Below are positions 26,120 through 35,068 of a stretch of DNA of 64,000 nt, piece by piece. Position 1 is the stretch's first letter. Each line of letters starts with the position of its first letter. Both the position numbers and the translations under genes were made by a program. The stretch lies in assembly GCA_963790065.1 (NCBI GenBank), contig CAWBNK010000010.1, positions 1 through 64,000 on the forward strand. The letters are read 5' to 3'. The DNA is from Palsa-504 sp963790065. GTDB taxonomy: Bacteria > Actinomycetota > Actinomycetes > Streptosporangiales > Streptosporangiaceae. The notes beneath the pieces are model-generated. The model made no database searches and was not told the origin of the DNA. It was given only the letters and a program-made list of their open reading frames with translations.

Positions 26120-26791
26120 ATGACGCCGTATGAGTCCGTGATCGGCACCCTGGAGGCGGAGCTGACCGCGGTGGCGGACGTATTCCGCGGCCTGACGCCC
26201 GAGCAGTGGCAGCGCTCGACGCTGCTGGTGCCGGTAGACCCCGACCTGCCCAAGTGGACTGTGTTCGAGCTGGCCGGCCACTTCGACATTTCCATCGGGC
26301 TGACCCGCATGCTGATCGCCGGGCAGGAGCAGGCCCAGCCGGCCAGGGACCGGACCAGCTTCTTCATCAACCCGCGTTCAGAGACCGGGCCGGTGGTGTA
26401 CGGGTACGCCTACACCATGGTCGAGGGCAAGACGCCCGCCGGCATGCCGGGCGTGCTGGCCGAGACCTTCACCAAGACCGTCGCCGAGGCCCGCGCCGTC
26501 CCGCCCAGCCTGGTCGGGCCCGGCTATTTCGCGCCCATGCGGGCCGATGAGTTCGTGGCCAGCCGGATCGTCGAGGCCGTGGTCCACGGCATCGACCTGG
26601 CCCAGGCCCTGGACCTGCCCTACTTCGCCTCTCCGGACGGCATCGCCGTGACCGCCGCCATCCTGGATGACCTGCTGACCCGGCGCACCACCGGGCAGCG
26701 GCCCGCCGGGCTGTCCGACGACCTGGACTGGATCCTGGCCGCGTCGGGCCGTGCGCCGTCCGGCGACAACAGGCTGCCGCTGATCGGCTGA
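26120..26791 (+). CDS. DinB/maleylpyruvate-isomerase-like protein (mycothiol-dependent family)
   Basis: 223 residues. MTPYESVIGTLEAELTAVADVFRGLTPEQW and the W-T-V-F-E-L-A-G-H-F-D segment give the first helix of the four-helix bundle and one putative metal His (about 57). VVHGIDLAQAL (about 167-177) supplies the second His. The family includes mycothiol-dependent isomerases and S-transferases of actinomycetes. The ATG at 26120 follows GGGAGG. It is divergent from the RHH-VOC gene and convergent with the AAA gene. Confidence 0.78.
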   Translation: MTPYESVIGTLEAELTAVADVFRGLTPEQWQRSTLLVPVDPDLPKWTVFELAGHFDISIGLTRMLIAGQEQAQPARDRTSFFINPRSETGPVVYGYAYTMVEGKTPAGMPGVLAETFTKTVAEARAVPPSLVGPGYFAPMRADEFVASRIVEAVVHGIDLAQALDLPYFASPDGIAVTAAILDDLLTRRTTGQRPAGLSDDLDWILAASGRAPSGDNRLPLIG

Positions 26792-26796
26792 TCGGC

Positions 26797-28116
26797 TTAT
26801 CCGGGGGCCACGATGCCGCCCGGCGCTAACACCCGGGCGTAGTCCGTGATGTCCTGCTCGAATTCGGCCACCAGCTCCGGGGTCAGGGTCCGACGGGTCT
26901 GGCCGATGGCGTGCAGCACGTCACCCGTGCCCACCTCCTCGTGGCCGTGCTCGAACATGACCCGCTCGAAGGCCAGCTGCGCGGTCCGGCGCGCCGCGAA
27001 CTCGATGTCGGCCGGGGTGAACAGCCGCGACTCTTCCACGATGGCGGCCATATCTAGCTCGGCGCGCGGCACGTCGGACAGGTAGCGGTCCCAGATCGCC
27101 TCCCGGGCGGCCGGGTCGGGCGGGCCGATCGGGATCACGTAGTCGAACCGGCCGTGCCGCAGGAACGCGCTGTCCAGGGCGCGCACCGAGTTCGTGGCGC
27201 AGATGAGCAGCCGCTCGTCCTGCTCGCGGAACGGCGGGATGAGCTTGAGCATCTCGTTGGTGACGCCCTGCGCCGCCGAGACCGTGCGCGGCTGACGCGA
27301 CCCGGCGATCTCTTCCACCTCGTCAATGAACAGCAGGACCTTGTCCAGCTCGGCCACCATGGCGAACGCCTCCCGCAGGGCGGCGGCCAGGCCGGCCGCG
27401 GACTCACCCGCCAGCCGCGAGGGGAACAGTTCCACGAACGGCCAGCCGAGCCGCGACGCTGCGCCCTTGGCGAAGGTGGTCTTGCCCGTTCCCGGCGGTC
27501 CGAACAGCACGACCGCCCGGGGCGGTACCAGGCCGAGCCGCTCAGCCAGCTGCGGGTGGGCCAGCGGCAGGATGACCCGCCGCTCGATCAGCTCCTTTTC
27601 CCTGACCATGCCGCCGAGCTGGTCCCAGGCCCCGGCCCGCACCATCCGCGCGCCCAGCTGGCCCAGGACCCCGGCGCTGCCCGAGCCGACGGGCTCGATC
27701 TTCTCGTAGAGCACCATCCCGCCGCGGGCGGTGTACCCGGAGTGCTCAAGCGCCAGCGGGCCGATCTCGCTATCGCCCGCCAGCAAGCACTGGATCCGGT
27801 GCACCCCGGCCGCGACCAGCCGCCGTTCCAGCTCGCCGAGCATGGCACTGCCGATTCCGCGGTGCCGCCACGCGGCCGCCAGGCTGATCCGCATCACCCA
27901 GGCCGCCTCGCCGCTAACCGCGGCGACCGCCGTGCCGATCAGCTCCTCGCCCACCACGGCCACGACCGCGGGCTGATGCGCGCGGGCGGCGGCGATCAGG
28001 TCAGATAGCCCGAACGCCGGCGCCTCGCCGCTGGCTGCCGGGTTATCCCACAACCGGATGGCCGCGTCGAGATCATCAGCGTGAAAGTCACGCACCCGCC
28101 ACATCGCCATCGCCAT
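26797..28116 (-). CDS. GNAT acetyltransferase fused to AAA ATPase
   Basis: 439 residues. Residues about 5-145 form a GNAT domain (RVRDFHADDLDAAIRLWDNP; acetyl-CoA loop RHRGIGSAML). Residues about 180-330 form a AAA domain: Walker A FGPPGTGKTTFAK near 205, Walker B LLFIDEVEEIAG near 265, sensor 1 LLICATNS, and the arginine-finger loop RHGRFDYVIPIG. A helical AAA lid follows. Acetylation and ATP-driven remodelling in one chain suggests ATP-gated modification of a protein target; the partner is unknown. Three ATGs are spaced by single codons at the start and no ribosome site is visible, so the message may be leaderless. Confidence 0.85.
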   Translation of the reverse strand: MAMAMWRVRDFHADDLDAAIRLWDNPAASGEAPAFGLSDLIAAARAHQPAVVAVVGEELIGTAVAAVSGEAAWVMRISLAAAWRHRGIGSAMLGELERRLVAAGVHRIQCLLAGDSEIGPLALEHSGYTARGGMVLYEKIEPVGSGSAGVLGQLGARMVRAGAWDQLGGMVREKELIERRVILPLAHPQLAERLGLVPPRAVVLFGPPGTGKTTFAKGAASRLGWPFVELFPSRLAGESAAGLAAALREAFAMVAELDKVLLFIDEVEEIAGSRQPRTVSAAQGVTNEMLKLIPPFREQDERLLICATNSVRALDSAFLRHGRFDYVIPIGPPDPAAREAIWDRYLSDVPRAELDMAAIVEESRLFTPADIEFAARRTAQLAFERVMFEHGHEEVGTGDVLHAIGQTRRTLTPELVAEFEQDITDYARVLAPGGIVAPG

Positions 28117-28262
28117 CGCATCAGTGTCGCATCCGTCACCGGCCGCGCCCTAGGCCCGTATTGCTGGCTTCCTGGGCTGGCCGTGCGCATGATGGGAACA
28201 CGCCGGACAGGAAGCGCCGCCGGCCTGAACCCTTTGCGGTCCGGCCGGTCAGCGCTAACAGC

Positions 28263-29114
28263 TCAGCTAGCCTGCGTCCCCCCAGCCGGGTTCTGGCCCG
28301 CCGGCTTGGCCTGCGTGCTCTTCGCCGGAGCCTTAGCCGCCGTGCTCTTCGCCGCGGGCTTGGTCTCCGTGCTCTTACGAGCCGCACTGGCCGCAGCGGT
28401 GTTCGGCGCGCTCTTCGCTGCCGTACCGGACGGGGTGCTCTTAGTGCCCGCGCTGCGGGCCGTAGTGTTCCTTACTGTGCTGCTCCTGGCCGGCGCGCTC
28501 GTGGCGGGCGCGCTCTTCGGCGTAGTGGCAGCCGCGGCCTTGGGCGCCGGGCTGGCGGCCGGAGCCGGCTCGCTGACGGCGGCGGGGGCCTTGGGCGCGG
28601 TGCTTGCGGCCGGCGCCTTGGGCGCGCTGGCAGCCGGGGCCTTCGGCGCGGTGCTTGCGGCCGGGGCCTTGGGCGCGGTGCTTGCGGCCGCCGGCGCCTT
28701 GGGCGCGCTGGCAGCCGGGGCCTTCGGCGCAGGGCTTGCAACCGGGGCCTTGGGCGCGCTGACGGCGACCGTGTGCTTCGCGGGTGCCTGCGGCTCGGAC
28801 TGGCTGCGGCCCGGGATCAGCGGCGTCATCACCTTCAGCAGGTCCTCGGCGAACCTCCGCTGGCTGGACAGCAGCTGCTCGGCCAGGTGGTAGGCGCTGG
28901 CCACGGTCTCCTCGGGTCCGGGGAACCTGTCCGCGAACGGCATGGTGACCGACGGCAGCTTGGGGAGCCTGTCGGTGAGCTGCGCATAGGCGGGCGCGAT
29001 CTTCTCGGTGGTGGTCCTGACGGTCTCTGCCCAGGTCCTGACCGCAGTGATCACGGCCTCCTGGCTCTTGCGGGTAACGGCCAGGAACTCCTCCTGGGCG
29101 CGGGTGCTAGCCAT
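28263..29114 (-). CDS. Phasin-like protein with Ala/Pro/Lys repeat tail
   Basis: 283 residues. Residues 1-100 are helical, with AQEEFLAVTRKSQEAVITAV and VASAYHLAEQLLSSQRRFAEDL, the pattern of actinobacterial phasin-like proteins that coat polyhydroxyalkanoate or lipid inclusions. From about 110 the chain is a low-complexity tail of APKAPAAS-type units, then Lys/Ala/Ser/Thr blocks like those of histone H1-like proteins and mycobacterial HbhA. The tail could bind DNA or acidic polymers. The ATG at 29114 follows AGGAGG; a further ATG at 29132 would include the ribosome site, so it is rejected. Confidence 0.75.
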   Translation of the reverse strand: MASTRAQEEFLAVTRKSQEAVITAVRTWAETVRTTTEKIAPAYAQLTDRLPKLPSVTMPFADRFPGPEETVASAYHLAEQLLSSQRRFAEDLLKVMTPLIPGRSQSEPQAPAKHTVAVSAPKAPVASPAPKAPAASAPKAPAAASTAPKAPAASTAPKAPAASAPKAPAASTAPKAPAAVSEPAPAASPAPKAAAATTPKSAPATSAPARSSTVRNTTARSAGTKSTPSGTAAKSAPNTAAASAARKSTETKPAAKSTAAKAPAKSTQAKPAGQNPAGGTQAS

Positions 29115-29223
29115 ACGTTCTTGCCTCCTCATCAGCTTTCATGCAAACTATACCAAGCATGATTGGGAAGTCAAGCAAGCGCTTGGCGTATGCAGCACAT
29201 CCGGCCCGCGTTCAGGAGCCTCC

Positions 29224-30759
29224 ATGACCACGTCGCAGCCCGCCGTCAGCCTCCCGCGCCTCCCATGGCTCAGCGCGCTGAGCCGCGTGGCCGGGCCAGG
29301 ACGGGCCCTGGCCCGGCGCCGGAGGATCAAGCAGCGGTTCAACGCCCGGCTGGCCGCCAGCAGCCGGTTCATCGCCGCGGACGCCCCGGTCAGGACCACG
29401 GCCGACGGCCCGCCGCAACAGGCTGGAGGCCCGCCGCAGCCGGCCCGGCTAGAGCACCTGACCCCGCATCAGGTGACGCGGCACGTGCTGAAGCTGGATG
29501 ACGGGCAGCAGGTCGGCCTCAGCGTCGCCGGCGCGGGCGTCCCCTTCGTCCTGCTGCACGGGATCGGGCTGCACAACCGTACCTACGAGCAGGTCCTGTC
29601 CTACCTGCCCGAGTTCGGCTTCCTGGCCGTGGCGATCGAGGCGCCCGGGCACGGCCACAGCAGCCCGGTGCCGCGCGGCGCGGACTTCGCGACCCGCGTC
29701 GACCTGATCCGCCGGGCCCTGGACGCGCTGGGCATCAGGCGGGCCGTGGTGGCCGGCCACTCGATGGGCGGGCGGTCCGCCGCGTGCCTCACCGCCGCGA
29801 TCCCGGACCGCGTGCTGGCCGCGCTGTTCGTCGACGCGGCGCTGGGCGAGGACTTTGACCTGGCCGTGATCAAGCGGCTCCGCAGCGAGGCCGCCACCGT
29901 GCGCAGCCTGGTCGACGGGATCGTCGACGTCACCAGCGACGCGCGGAACATCCCGTGGCATGAGCGCCTGGCCTACTACCGCATGCTGTCCGGCCCTGGC
30001 CGGCCTCACCTGGCTGACCTGGCCCGCACCCCCGAAGTCGCCCGGGCCATCGCGGTCAACGAGAGCGAGGTGTGGCTGGCGGCGATCCGTGCCGCGGCGG
30101 TCCCGGCGGCGGTGCTGCACGGCGCCCACGACCTGGTGGTGCCGCTGGCCGACGCCACGGCCGTGGCCCGGCGGCTGGACGCGCCCCTGCTGACCCTGCC
30201 CGCCGGTTATCACTCGTGGCTGCTGGCCAGCCCGCGCACGTTCGCGGCCGTCGTGGCCGAGATGTTCGCCGACCTCACCTCGATCGCCGGCCCGGTCGGC
30301 CGGTGCTTCGACCCGGGCGCGCTGGCGCTCGAGTGGGCTGCCGCGCCGCCCCGGCTGCTGCCGCCGCGGCTGGACGAGACCGTGCTCGGCTGGCAGGTCG
30401 AGCGGCCCGCCCAGGAAACATCCCGTCCGCGGCGCCGGTGGTCAGCGGTACCCGTCGCCTGGCGTGCGCGTGGGGTACCCGGACTGGTAACCGCCGCTGA
30501 CCGGGGGCGGACGCCGCCGCAGCCGGACGGCCCGCGCCGCGACGCTGCTGACCAGCGAGCCGATGGCGATGCCGAGCACCAGGTTGACCACCGCCGTCGC
30601 GGCCTTCTGGGACAGCGGGGCCGTCGTGCTGAACGGGAACACCACGGCGACCACGGTGGCCAGCGCGATGATCCAGGCGAAGAACACCTGCGGCCGGGGC
30701 GTGGCCAGCAGGAGCAGGTGCATCAGGGCCGTGGCGGCCAGGGCGGCCCCGGCGGCTGA
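29224..30759 (+). CDS. Alpha/beta hydrolase with run-on C-terminus
   Basis: The first 400 residues are a normal hydrolase: basic N-terminus, LLHGIGLHNRTYEQVL (oxyanion), GHSMGGRSAA with the nucleophile Ser near 180, acid in LHGAHDLVVP, and His in LPAGYHSWLLA. The family normally ends by about residue 400. Here the frame runs on to 30759, and the last 106 residues are the antisense of the DUF6069 gene and look non-coding. A stop seems to have been lost, perhaps through a frameshift near 30420, since both other frames stop within 90 bp. AGGAGC precedes the ATG. Confidence 0.75.
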   Translation: MTTSQPAVSLPRLPWLSALSRVAGPGRALARRRRIKQRFNARLAASSRFIAADAPVRTTADGPPQQAGGPPQPARLEHLTPHQVTRHVLKLDDGQQVGLSVAGAGVPFVLLHGIGLHNRTYEQVLSYLPEFGFLAVAIEAPGHGHSSPVPRGADFATRVDLIRRALDALGIRRAVVAGHSMGGRSAACLTAAIPDRVLAALFVDAALGEDFDLAVIKRLRSEAATVRSLVDGIVDVTSDARNIPWHERLAYYRMLSGPGRPHLADLARTPEVARAIAVNESEVWLAAIRAAAVPAAVLHGAHDLVVPLADATAVARRLDAPLLTLPAGYHSWLLASPRTFAAVVAEMFADLTSIAGPVGRCFDPGALALEWAAAPPRLLPPRLDETVLGWQVERPAQETSRPRRRWSAVPVAWRARGVPGLVTAADRGRTPPQPDGPRRDAADQRADGDAEHQVDHRRRGLLGQRGRRAEREHHGDHGGQRDDPGEEHLRPGRGQQEQVHQGRGGQGGPGG

Positions 30760-30978
30760 CAGCGCGTACATCCCGGTGGATACGTCGCCCCAGGCGCCGT
30801 CATTGCGTGGCGCGAGGATCGGGATGGTGAACAGCCAGCGGCATACCAGGATGCCGACCAGCGCGATCAGCGCCGCCACGATCGCGGTCGCCACGCCGCC
30901 GGCCCACAGCGGCCCAGGTTCGATCCTGCGGAGGGAACCGGAGGATGAGTCTTCCGGTCTTGGCATCGGGGTTGTCAT
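30442..30978 (-). CDS. DUF6069-like membrane protein
   Basis: 178 residues with four membrane segments: about 27-47 (VATAIVAALIALVGILVCRW), 70-90, 98-118 (FFAWIIALATVVAVVFPFST) and 125-147. The segment TAPLSQKAATAVVNLVLGIAIG is a typical block of the family. Function unknown. The last 318 bp overlap the antisense run-on of the hydrolase gene; the strong hydrophobic pattern makes this strand the coding one. Confidence 0.8.
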   Translation of the reverse strand: MTTPMPRPEDSSSGSLRRIEPGPLWAGGVATAIVAALIALVGILVCRWLFTIPILAPRNDGAWGDVSTGMYALSAAGAALAATALMHLLLLATPRPQVFFAWIIALATVVAVVFPFSTTAPLSQKAATAVVNLVLGIAIGSLVSSVAARAVRLRRRPPPVSGGYQSGYPTRTPGDGYR

Positions 30979-31060
30979 CGGCGCGCCTTAGGTTGGCCTG
31001 GAGATCTCTGAAGAAAACTAACCGCTCACGCCGCGCCGAAACCCCGCCCGCCCGGGAAAC

Positions 31061-31189
31061 CCGACACCGGTGTCGGATACCGCTGCCGGACGCATCCGAG
31101 CCGCCGCGAACGGCGAAACGGGCCGCCGGCGAGCCGGGAATAGCCGCCACCCCGGCCGAGTTACACGAACAGTACTTGAACCTTCAACT
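31061..31189 (+). promoter_or_regulatory. Two palindromes upstream of the FMN reductase
   Basis: CCGACACCGGTGTCGG (31061-31076) is a perfect 16-bp palindrome. ACTTGAACCTTCAACT (31174-31189) is an inverted repeat with one mismatch, placed 16 bp before the GTG start and followed by the AT-rich ATATG. The second is well placed for a repressor of the MarR/HxlR kind; the first may be a separate site. Confidence 0.5.
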
Positions 31190-31205
31190 ATATGCGAGGT
31201 AATTC

Positions 31206-31781
31206 GTGGCTAAGCCCGTCCTCCAGGTTGTCATCGGCAGCACCCGGCCCGGCCGGGTCGGCCCCGCGGTGGCCGGCTGGATTGCCGACCGGGCGCAGGC
31301 GCAGACCGGATTCGACGTCGAGGTGGCCGACCTGGCCGAGCTGAACCTGCCGCTGTTCGACGAGCCGGAACACCCCCGGCTGGGCCGGTACACCCGCCAG
31401 CACACCAAGGACTGGAGCGCGATCGTCGATCGTTCCGACGCGCTCGTCTTCGTCATCCCCGAGTACAACCACAGCTTCAACGCGGCCACCAAGAACGCCC
31501 TGGACTACCTGCACCGGGAATGGCGGGACAAGCCCGCGGGCATCGTCAGCTACGGCGGCGGCTCCGGTGGCGCGCACGCCGCCCAGGCCCTTGAGCCGAT
31601 CCTGTCCGCGCTGCAGATGCGGCCGGCCGCTCAGTCGGTCAACGTCCAGGCCATCCGTGAGCGTGTCGGCCAGGACGGCCGCCTGCAGCCCACCGAGGCC
31701 ATGGACGCCGCCGCCGGCGCCATGCTGGCCGAGCTCGAGGCCGAGCTCGAGGTCAGGCCCGGGGCGCTGTCCGCTGCGTAA
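31206..31781 (+). CDS. NADPH-dependent FMN reductase
   Basis: 191 residues of flavodoxin fold. GSTRPGR (about 11-17) binds the FMN phosphate, PEYNHSFNAATKNALDYLHRE (about 81-101) lines the flavin, and YGGGSGGAHAAQAL follows. Such enzymes reduce quinones, azo compounds or free flavin with NADPH. Start is GTG after a weak GAGG. The 3' end is three bases from the convergent molybdoenzyme gene. Confidence 0.88.
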   Translation: MAKPVLQVVIGSTRPGRVGPAVAGWIADRAQAQTGFDVEVADLAELNLPLFDEPEHPRLGRYTRQHTKDWSAIVDRSDALVFVIPEYNHSFNAATKNALDYLHREWRDKPAGIVSYGGGSGGAHAAQALEPILSALQMRPAAQSVNVQAIRERVGQDGRLQPTEAMDAAAGAMLAELEAELEVRPGALSAA

Positions 31782-31784
31782 GTC

Positions 31785-33563
31785 CTACGCGATGCCCACC
31801 TGGACCATCGGGTAGCCCGACGCCCCGTTGGGCTCGGGCGGTGCGTCGATCGCGGTCTGCGTGTAGCCGGTCTTGTCCGTGGCCCGGCACTCGATCAGGT
31901 GGGTGCCGCTGGTCGCCTCCCACTCCCAGACCCACTGCCGCCAGGTGTCGATGCCCGGCACCGCGGCCAGGGTGGCCTGGTTCCACGGCCCCTTGTCGAC
32001 CCGCACGTGCACCGCGTCGATGCCCTTGTGCTGGGCCCACGCCACGCCGGCCACCGCGGTCCGGCCCGCCTTGAGCGCGCCGAACCCGGTCGGCACGTCG
32101 ATGCGGGATTCGGTCTTGATCGGCGCCTGCTGCGACCAGCCGCGCTGGGCCCAGTAGGCGAAATTCGAGGCGAACGTGGTGACCTCGATATCCGTCACCC
32201 ACTTGGTCGCCGACACGTACCCGTACAGGCCGGGCACCACCATGCGGGCCGGGAAGCCGTGCGCGACCGGCAGCGGCTGCCCGTTCATGGCGACGGCGAG
32301 CAGGGCGTCCCGGCCGTCCATCACGGTGGCCACCGGGGTGCCCGAGGTGAACCCGTCCACTGAGGTGCACAGCAGCTGATCTGCGCCGGCCTGGATGCCC
32401 GCCTCGCGCAGCAGGCTGGCCAGGCTCGTGCCCAGCCACAGGGCGTTGCCGATGTAGGGACCCGCGACCGGGTTGGACACGCAGCACAGCGTGACGTAGT
32501 CCTCGATCAGCGGCCGCTTGAGCAGCTCGTCGAAGGTGAGCGTGATCTCGCGGTTGACCATGCCGTGGATCCGCAGCTGCCAGCTCGACGGGGCCACCTG
32601 GGGCAGCACGATGGCCGTGTCCACCCGGTAAAAGGAATTGTTGGACGTGATGAACGGGCTCAGGCCGGGGATGTCGAGGTTCACGCCCGGCGGCAGCGCC
32701 GGCACCGTCTGGGTCGGCTTGGGCAGGTGCAGGTCCTGGCGCGCGATGGACACGCTGGCCCGCTCGGACAGCACCCGCCCGGCCAGCCCGGCCACGCCGG
32801 CGATGGCCGCGGTGGCCACGCTCGCGGCCAGGAAGCCCCGCCGGGCCGGGCCCGCCCCGCCGGGGCCAGTCACCAAGTCGCCCCGCTCCGCCGCGGCTGG
32901 CCTGATCACTCCCCCCGGAGGACCGGTCCGGCCCTGGCCTGGCTGGCCAGGCCGGGGCGGCAGGTCGGGGACGACCGGGAAACCGTCGTCGGTCTGGTCA
33001 TCCAGGGCGGGCCCGGGACCGGTCGCGGGCTCCGGGCCGGCCGTCACGCTGGGGCCGGTATCCCACTCGTACTTCCACGTCGGCGGGCCGGTTACGGCGG
33101 GCGGGCCGATCCGGTTGACCAGCGCGCGCAGGGCCACGGCCGCCGCCGCGGTGGCGAAAAGGGTAGGCAGCACGTCAGCCACGGAGGCCCCGGGCCTGGT
33201 CGCGGCGGCGATCAGCCCCACGGCCGCGAACAGGGCCAGCCCGGCCATCCCGTAACTCAGCCGCCGGGTGGCCGCCGCGCCGATCACGGCCGCGAAGAGG
33301 ATCAGGACGATCACGATCCCGCCGACCAGGACCACCTTGTCGTCCGGGCCGAAGTTGGTGATGGCGAAATTCTTCAGCCACGGCGGCGTGAAGTCGATCT
33401 GCAGCTGGCCGACCGCGACCACGGGCGATCCGTTGGCGCCGGTGATGCCCGCCACCAGCTGTCCCACACCCAGCGCGATGGCGGCGGCCAGCACGCCCGC
33501 GATCGAGCCGAGATCCTTCCGGCGCCTGTCCCGGCGCCTGGCAGGGCTCCCGTTCATCCTCAT
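31785..33563 (-). CDS. Membrane-anchored molybdopterin oxidoreductase, sulfite-oxidase family
   Basis: 592 residues. The N-terminal 150 residues hold about four membrane segments (near 20-40, 80-100, 105-120, 130-145). A Pro/Gly linker follows, then a further helix with a twin-Arg-like RRGFLAAS start near 245. The molybdopterin domain (about 300-480) has the metal Cys in VTLCCVSNPVAG. A Mo-cofactor dimerisation domain follows (GVAWAQHKGIDAVHVRVDKG). The catalytic part should face outside. It is divergent from sigK, a pairing common in actinobacteria, suggesting the SigK system controls it. Confidence 0.88.
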   Translation of the reverse strand: MRMNGSPARRRDRRRKDLGSIAGVLAAAIALGVGQLVAGITGANGSPVVAVGQLQIDFTPPWLKNFAITNFGPDDKVVLVGGIVIVLILFAAVIGAAATRRLSYGMAGLALFAAVGLIAAATRPGASVADVLPTLFATAAAAVALRALVNRIGPPAVTGPPTWKYEWDTGPSVTAGPEPATGPGPALDDQTDDGFPVVPDLPPRPGQPGQGRTGPPGGVIRPAAAERGDLVTGPGGAGPARRGFLAASVATAAIAGVAGLAGRVLSERASVSIARQDLHLPKPTQTVPALPPGVNLDIPGLSPFITSNNSFYRVDTAIVLPQVAPSSWQLRIHGMVNREITLTFDELLKRPLIEDYVTLCCVSNPVAGPYIGNALWLGTSLASLLREAGIQAGADQLLCTSVDGFTSGTPVATVMDGRDALLAVAMNGQPLPVAHGFPARMVVPGLYGYVSATKWVTDIEVTTFASNFAYWAQRGWSQQAPIKTESRIDVPTGFGALKAGRTAVAGVAWAQHKGIDAVHVRVDKGPWNQATLAAVPGIDTWRQWVWEWEATSGTHLIECRATDKTGYTQTAIDAPPEPNGASGYPMVQVGIA

Positions 33564-33683
33564 GTCCTCTATTCGTTGCGGCCGGGAGCAGGGTTTGGCG
33601 CCCCCGGCCGATTTCGTCGCGGGACCAGGAGCCCCAGGCCCGGCCCTGCCAAACCTTCGCGGCTCCTGCTACGAATATCAGTT

Positions 33684-34292
33684 ATGGAGGTTACGGGCGG
33701 TTCGGAGCGAGGAAACCGGGCGCGGCAGGCCGCCGACCCGGACGCCGGCGCCGGCCCGGATCTGGCCGCCCAGCTGTCCCTGGTGGCCCGGGGTGATGCT
33801 GCGGCGTTCGACGCCCTCTTCGAGCAGGTCGGGCCTTCGGTGTTCGGCACCGTCAGGCGGGTGATCCGGGACCCGGCCCAGTCCGAGGAGGTCACCCAGG
33901 ACGTCCTGCTCGAGGTGTGGCGGACCGCGTTCAAGTTCGACCCGGCGCGGGGCAGCGCGATGGCCTGGGTGATGACGCTGGCCCATCGCCGGGCCGTGGA
34001 CCGGGTGCGGTCCGTGCAGAAACAGACCGAGCGCGAGCTCCGCACCGCGACGGCCGAAATCCCTTACGACGACGTGATCGAGGCCGTCGAGTCCAGCCTC
34101 GACCGCGAGCGGGTCCGCCGCTGCCTGAACTCGCTGACCGAACTGCAGCGCGAGTCGGTCACCCTGGCCTACTACAACGGCTACACCTACGGCCAGGTCG
34201 CCAGCCTGCTCGGCGTGCCGGCCGGCACGGTGAAGACGAGGATGCGGGACGCGCTGATCCGGCTGCGCGACTGCCTGGGGGTGGCGGAATGA
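33684..34292 (+). CDS. sigK: ECF sigma factor SigK
   Basis: 202 residues. Region 2 spans about 35-100 (DALFEQVGPSVFGTVRRVIR, EEVTQDVLLEVWR, MAWVMTLAHRRAVDRVRS) and region 4 about 140-195 (LTELQRESVTLAYYNGYTYG, LLGVPAGTVKTRMRDAL). Linked by ATGA to a zinc anti-sigma gene, it matches the SigK/RskA module, which in mycobacteria answers an envelope or redox signal. Upstream there is no good ribosome site, and the start may be leaderless. The divergent molybdoenzyme gene shares the control region. Confidence 0.9.
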   Translation: MEVTGGSERGNRARQAADPDAGAGPDLAAQLSLVARGDAAAFDALFEQVGPSVFGTVRRVIRDPAQSEEVTQDVLLEVWRTAFKFDPARGSAMAWVMTLAHRRAVDRVRSVQKQTERELRTATAEIPYDDVIEAVESSLDRERVRRCLNSLTELQRESVTLAYYNGYTYGQVASLLGVPAGTVKTRMRDALIRLRDCLGVAE

Positions 34293-35068
34293 GCAGGATA
34301 CGAGGCCGCGACGAGCACACCCTGGCCGGGGCGTACGCCATGGACGCGATCTCGGCGGCGGACCGGGACCGGTTCGAGCGGCACCTGGCCGGCTGCCAGG
34401 AGTGCACCGAGGAGATTGCCAGCCTGCGTGAGGCCACCGCCCGGCTCGGCGCCGCTACCGCTGTCACCCCGCCCGCCGGGCTGAAGGAACGGGTGCTGGC
34501 GGCCGCGGCGATGACCAGGCAGCAGGTCCCGGACGTTGCCACGGCGGACTCGCCCGTCCGGGCCCGGATGCGGCCCGGGTCCTGGCTCCGCTCGCTGGCC
34601 TGGCCGGGCCGCCTGGCGGTGGCGGCGGGCGCCGTGGCCGCGGTGGCCGTGCTGGGGATCGCGGTCGTGTTCGGCGTCGCCAACGGCGACATGCGCCAGC
34701 AGCTCGACCGGGCTCAGGCCAGCAGCCAGCAGGTCGCCGCCGTGCTGACCGCGCAGGACGCCGTCATGATGAACGGCGTGGTGGCCGGCGGCGGCACCGC
34801 CACGATCGTGATGTCTCACTCCCGCGACGCCCTGGTGTTCACCGCGCAGGGCCTGCGCGCGCTGCCGTCCTCCGCCGGCTACGAGCTGTGGCTGATCGGG
34901 CCGTCCGGGGACCGCCCGGTGGGCATGCTGCCGACCGGCAGTAGCGGCATGACCGGGCCGGTCATCGCCTCCGGCCTGCGCGCGGGGGACCATCTCGCCC
35001 TCACCGCCGAGCCGGCCGGCGGCACCGTGCGGCCCACCACCCCGATGATGCTCGACGTTGCCGTCTGA
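34289..35068 (+). CDS. rskA: RskA-type membrane anti-sigma factor
   Basis: 259 residues. The cytosolic N-terminus has the zinc anti-sigma motif FERHLAGCQECTEEI (His-x3-Cys-x2-Cys, near 30-45). A single membrane helix spans about 107-130 (LAVAAGAVAAVAVLGIAVVF). The outer RskA C-terminal domain follows, with YELWLIGPSGDRPVGMLP near 200. It would hold SigK at the membrane until cleaved by proteases. Its start overlaps the sigK stop. Confidence 0.92.
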   Translation: MSRIRGRDEHTLAGAYAMDAISAADRDRFERHLAGCQECTEEIASLREATARLGAATAVTPPAGLKERVLAAAAMTRQQVPDVATADSPVRARMRPGSWLRSLAWPGRLAVAAGAVAAVAVLGIAVVFGVANGDMRQQLDRAQASSQQVAAVLTAQDAVMMNGVVAGGGTATIVMSHSRDALVFTAQGLRALPSSAGYELWLIGPSGDRPVGMLPTGSSGMTGPVIASGLRAGDHLALTAEPAGGTVRPTTPMMLDVAV

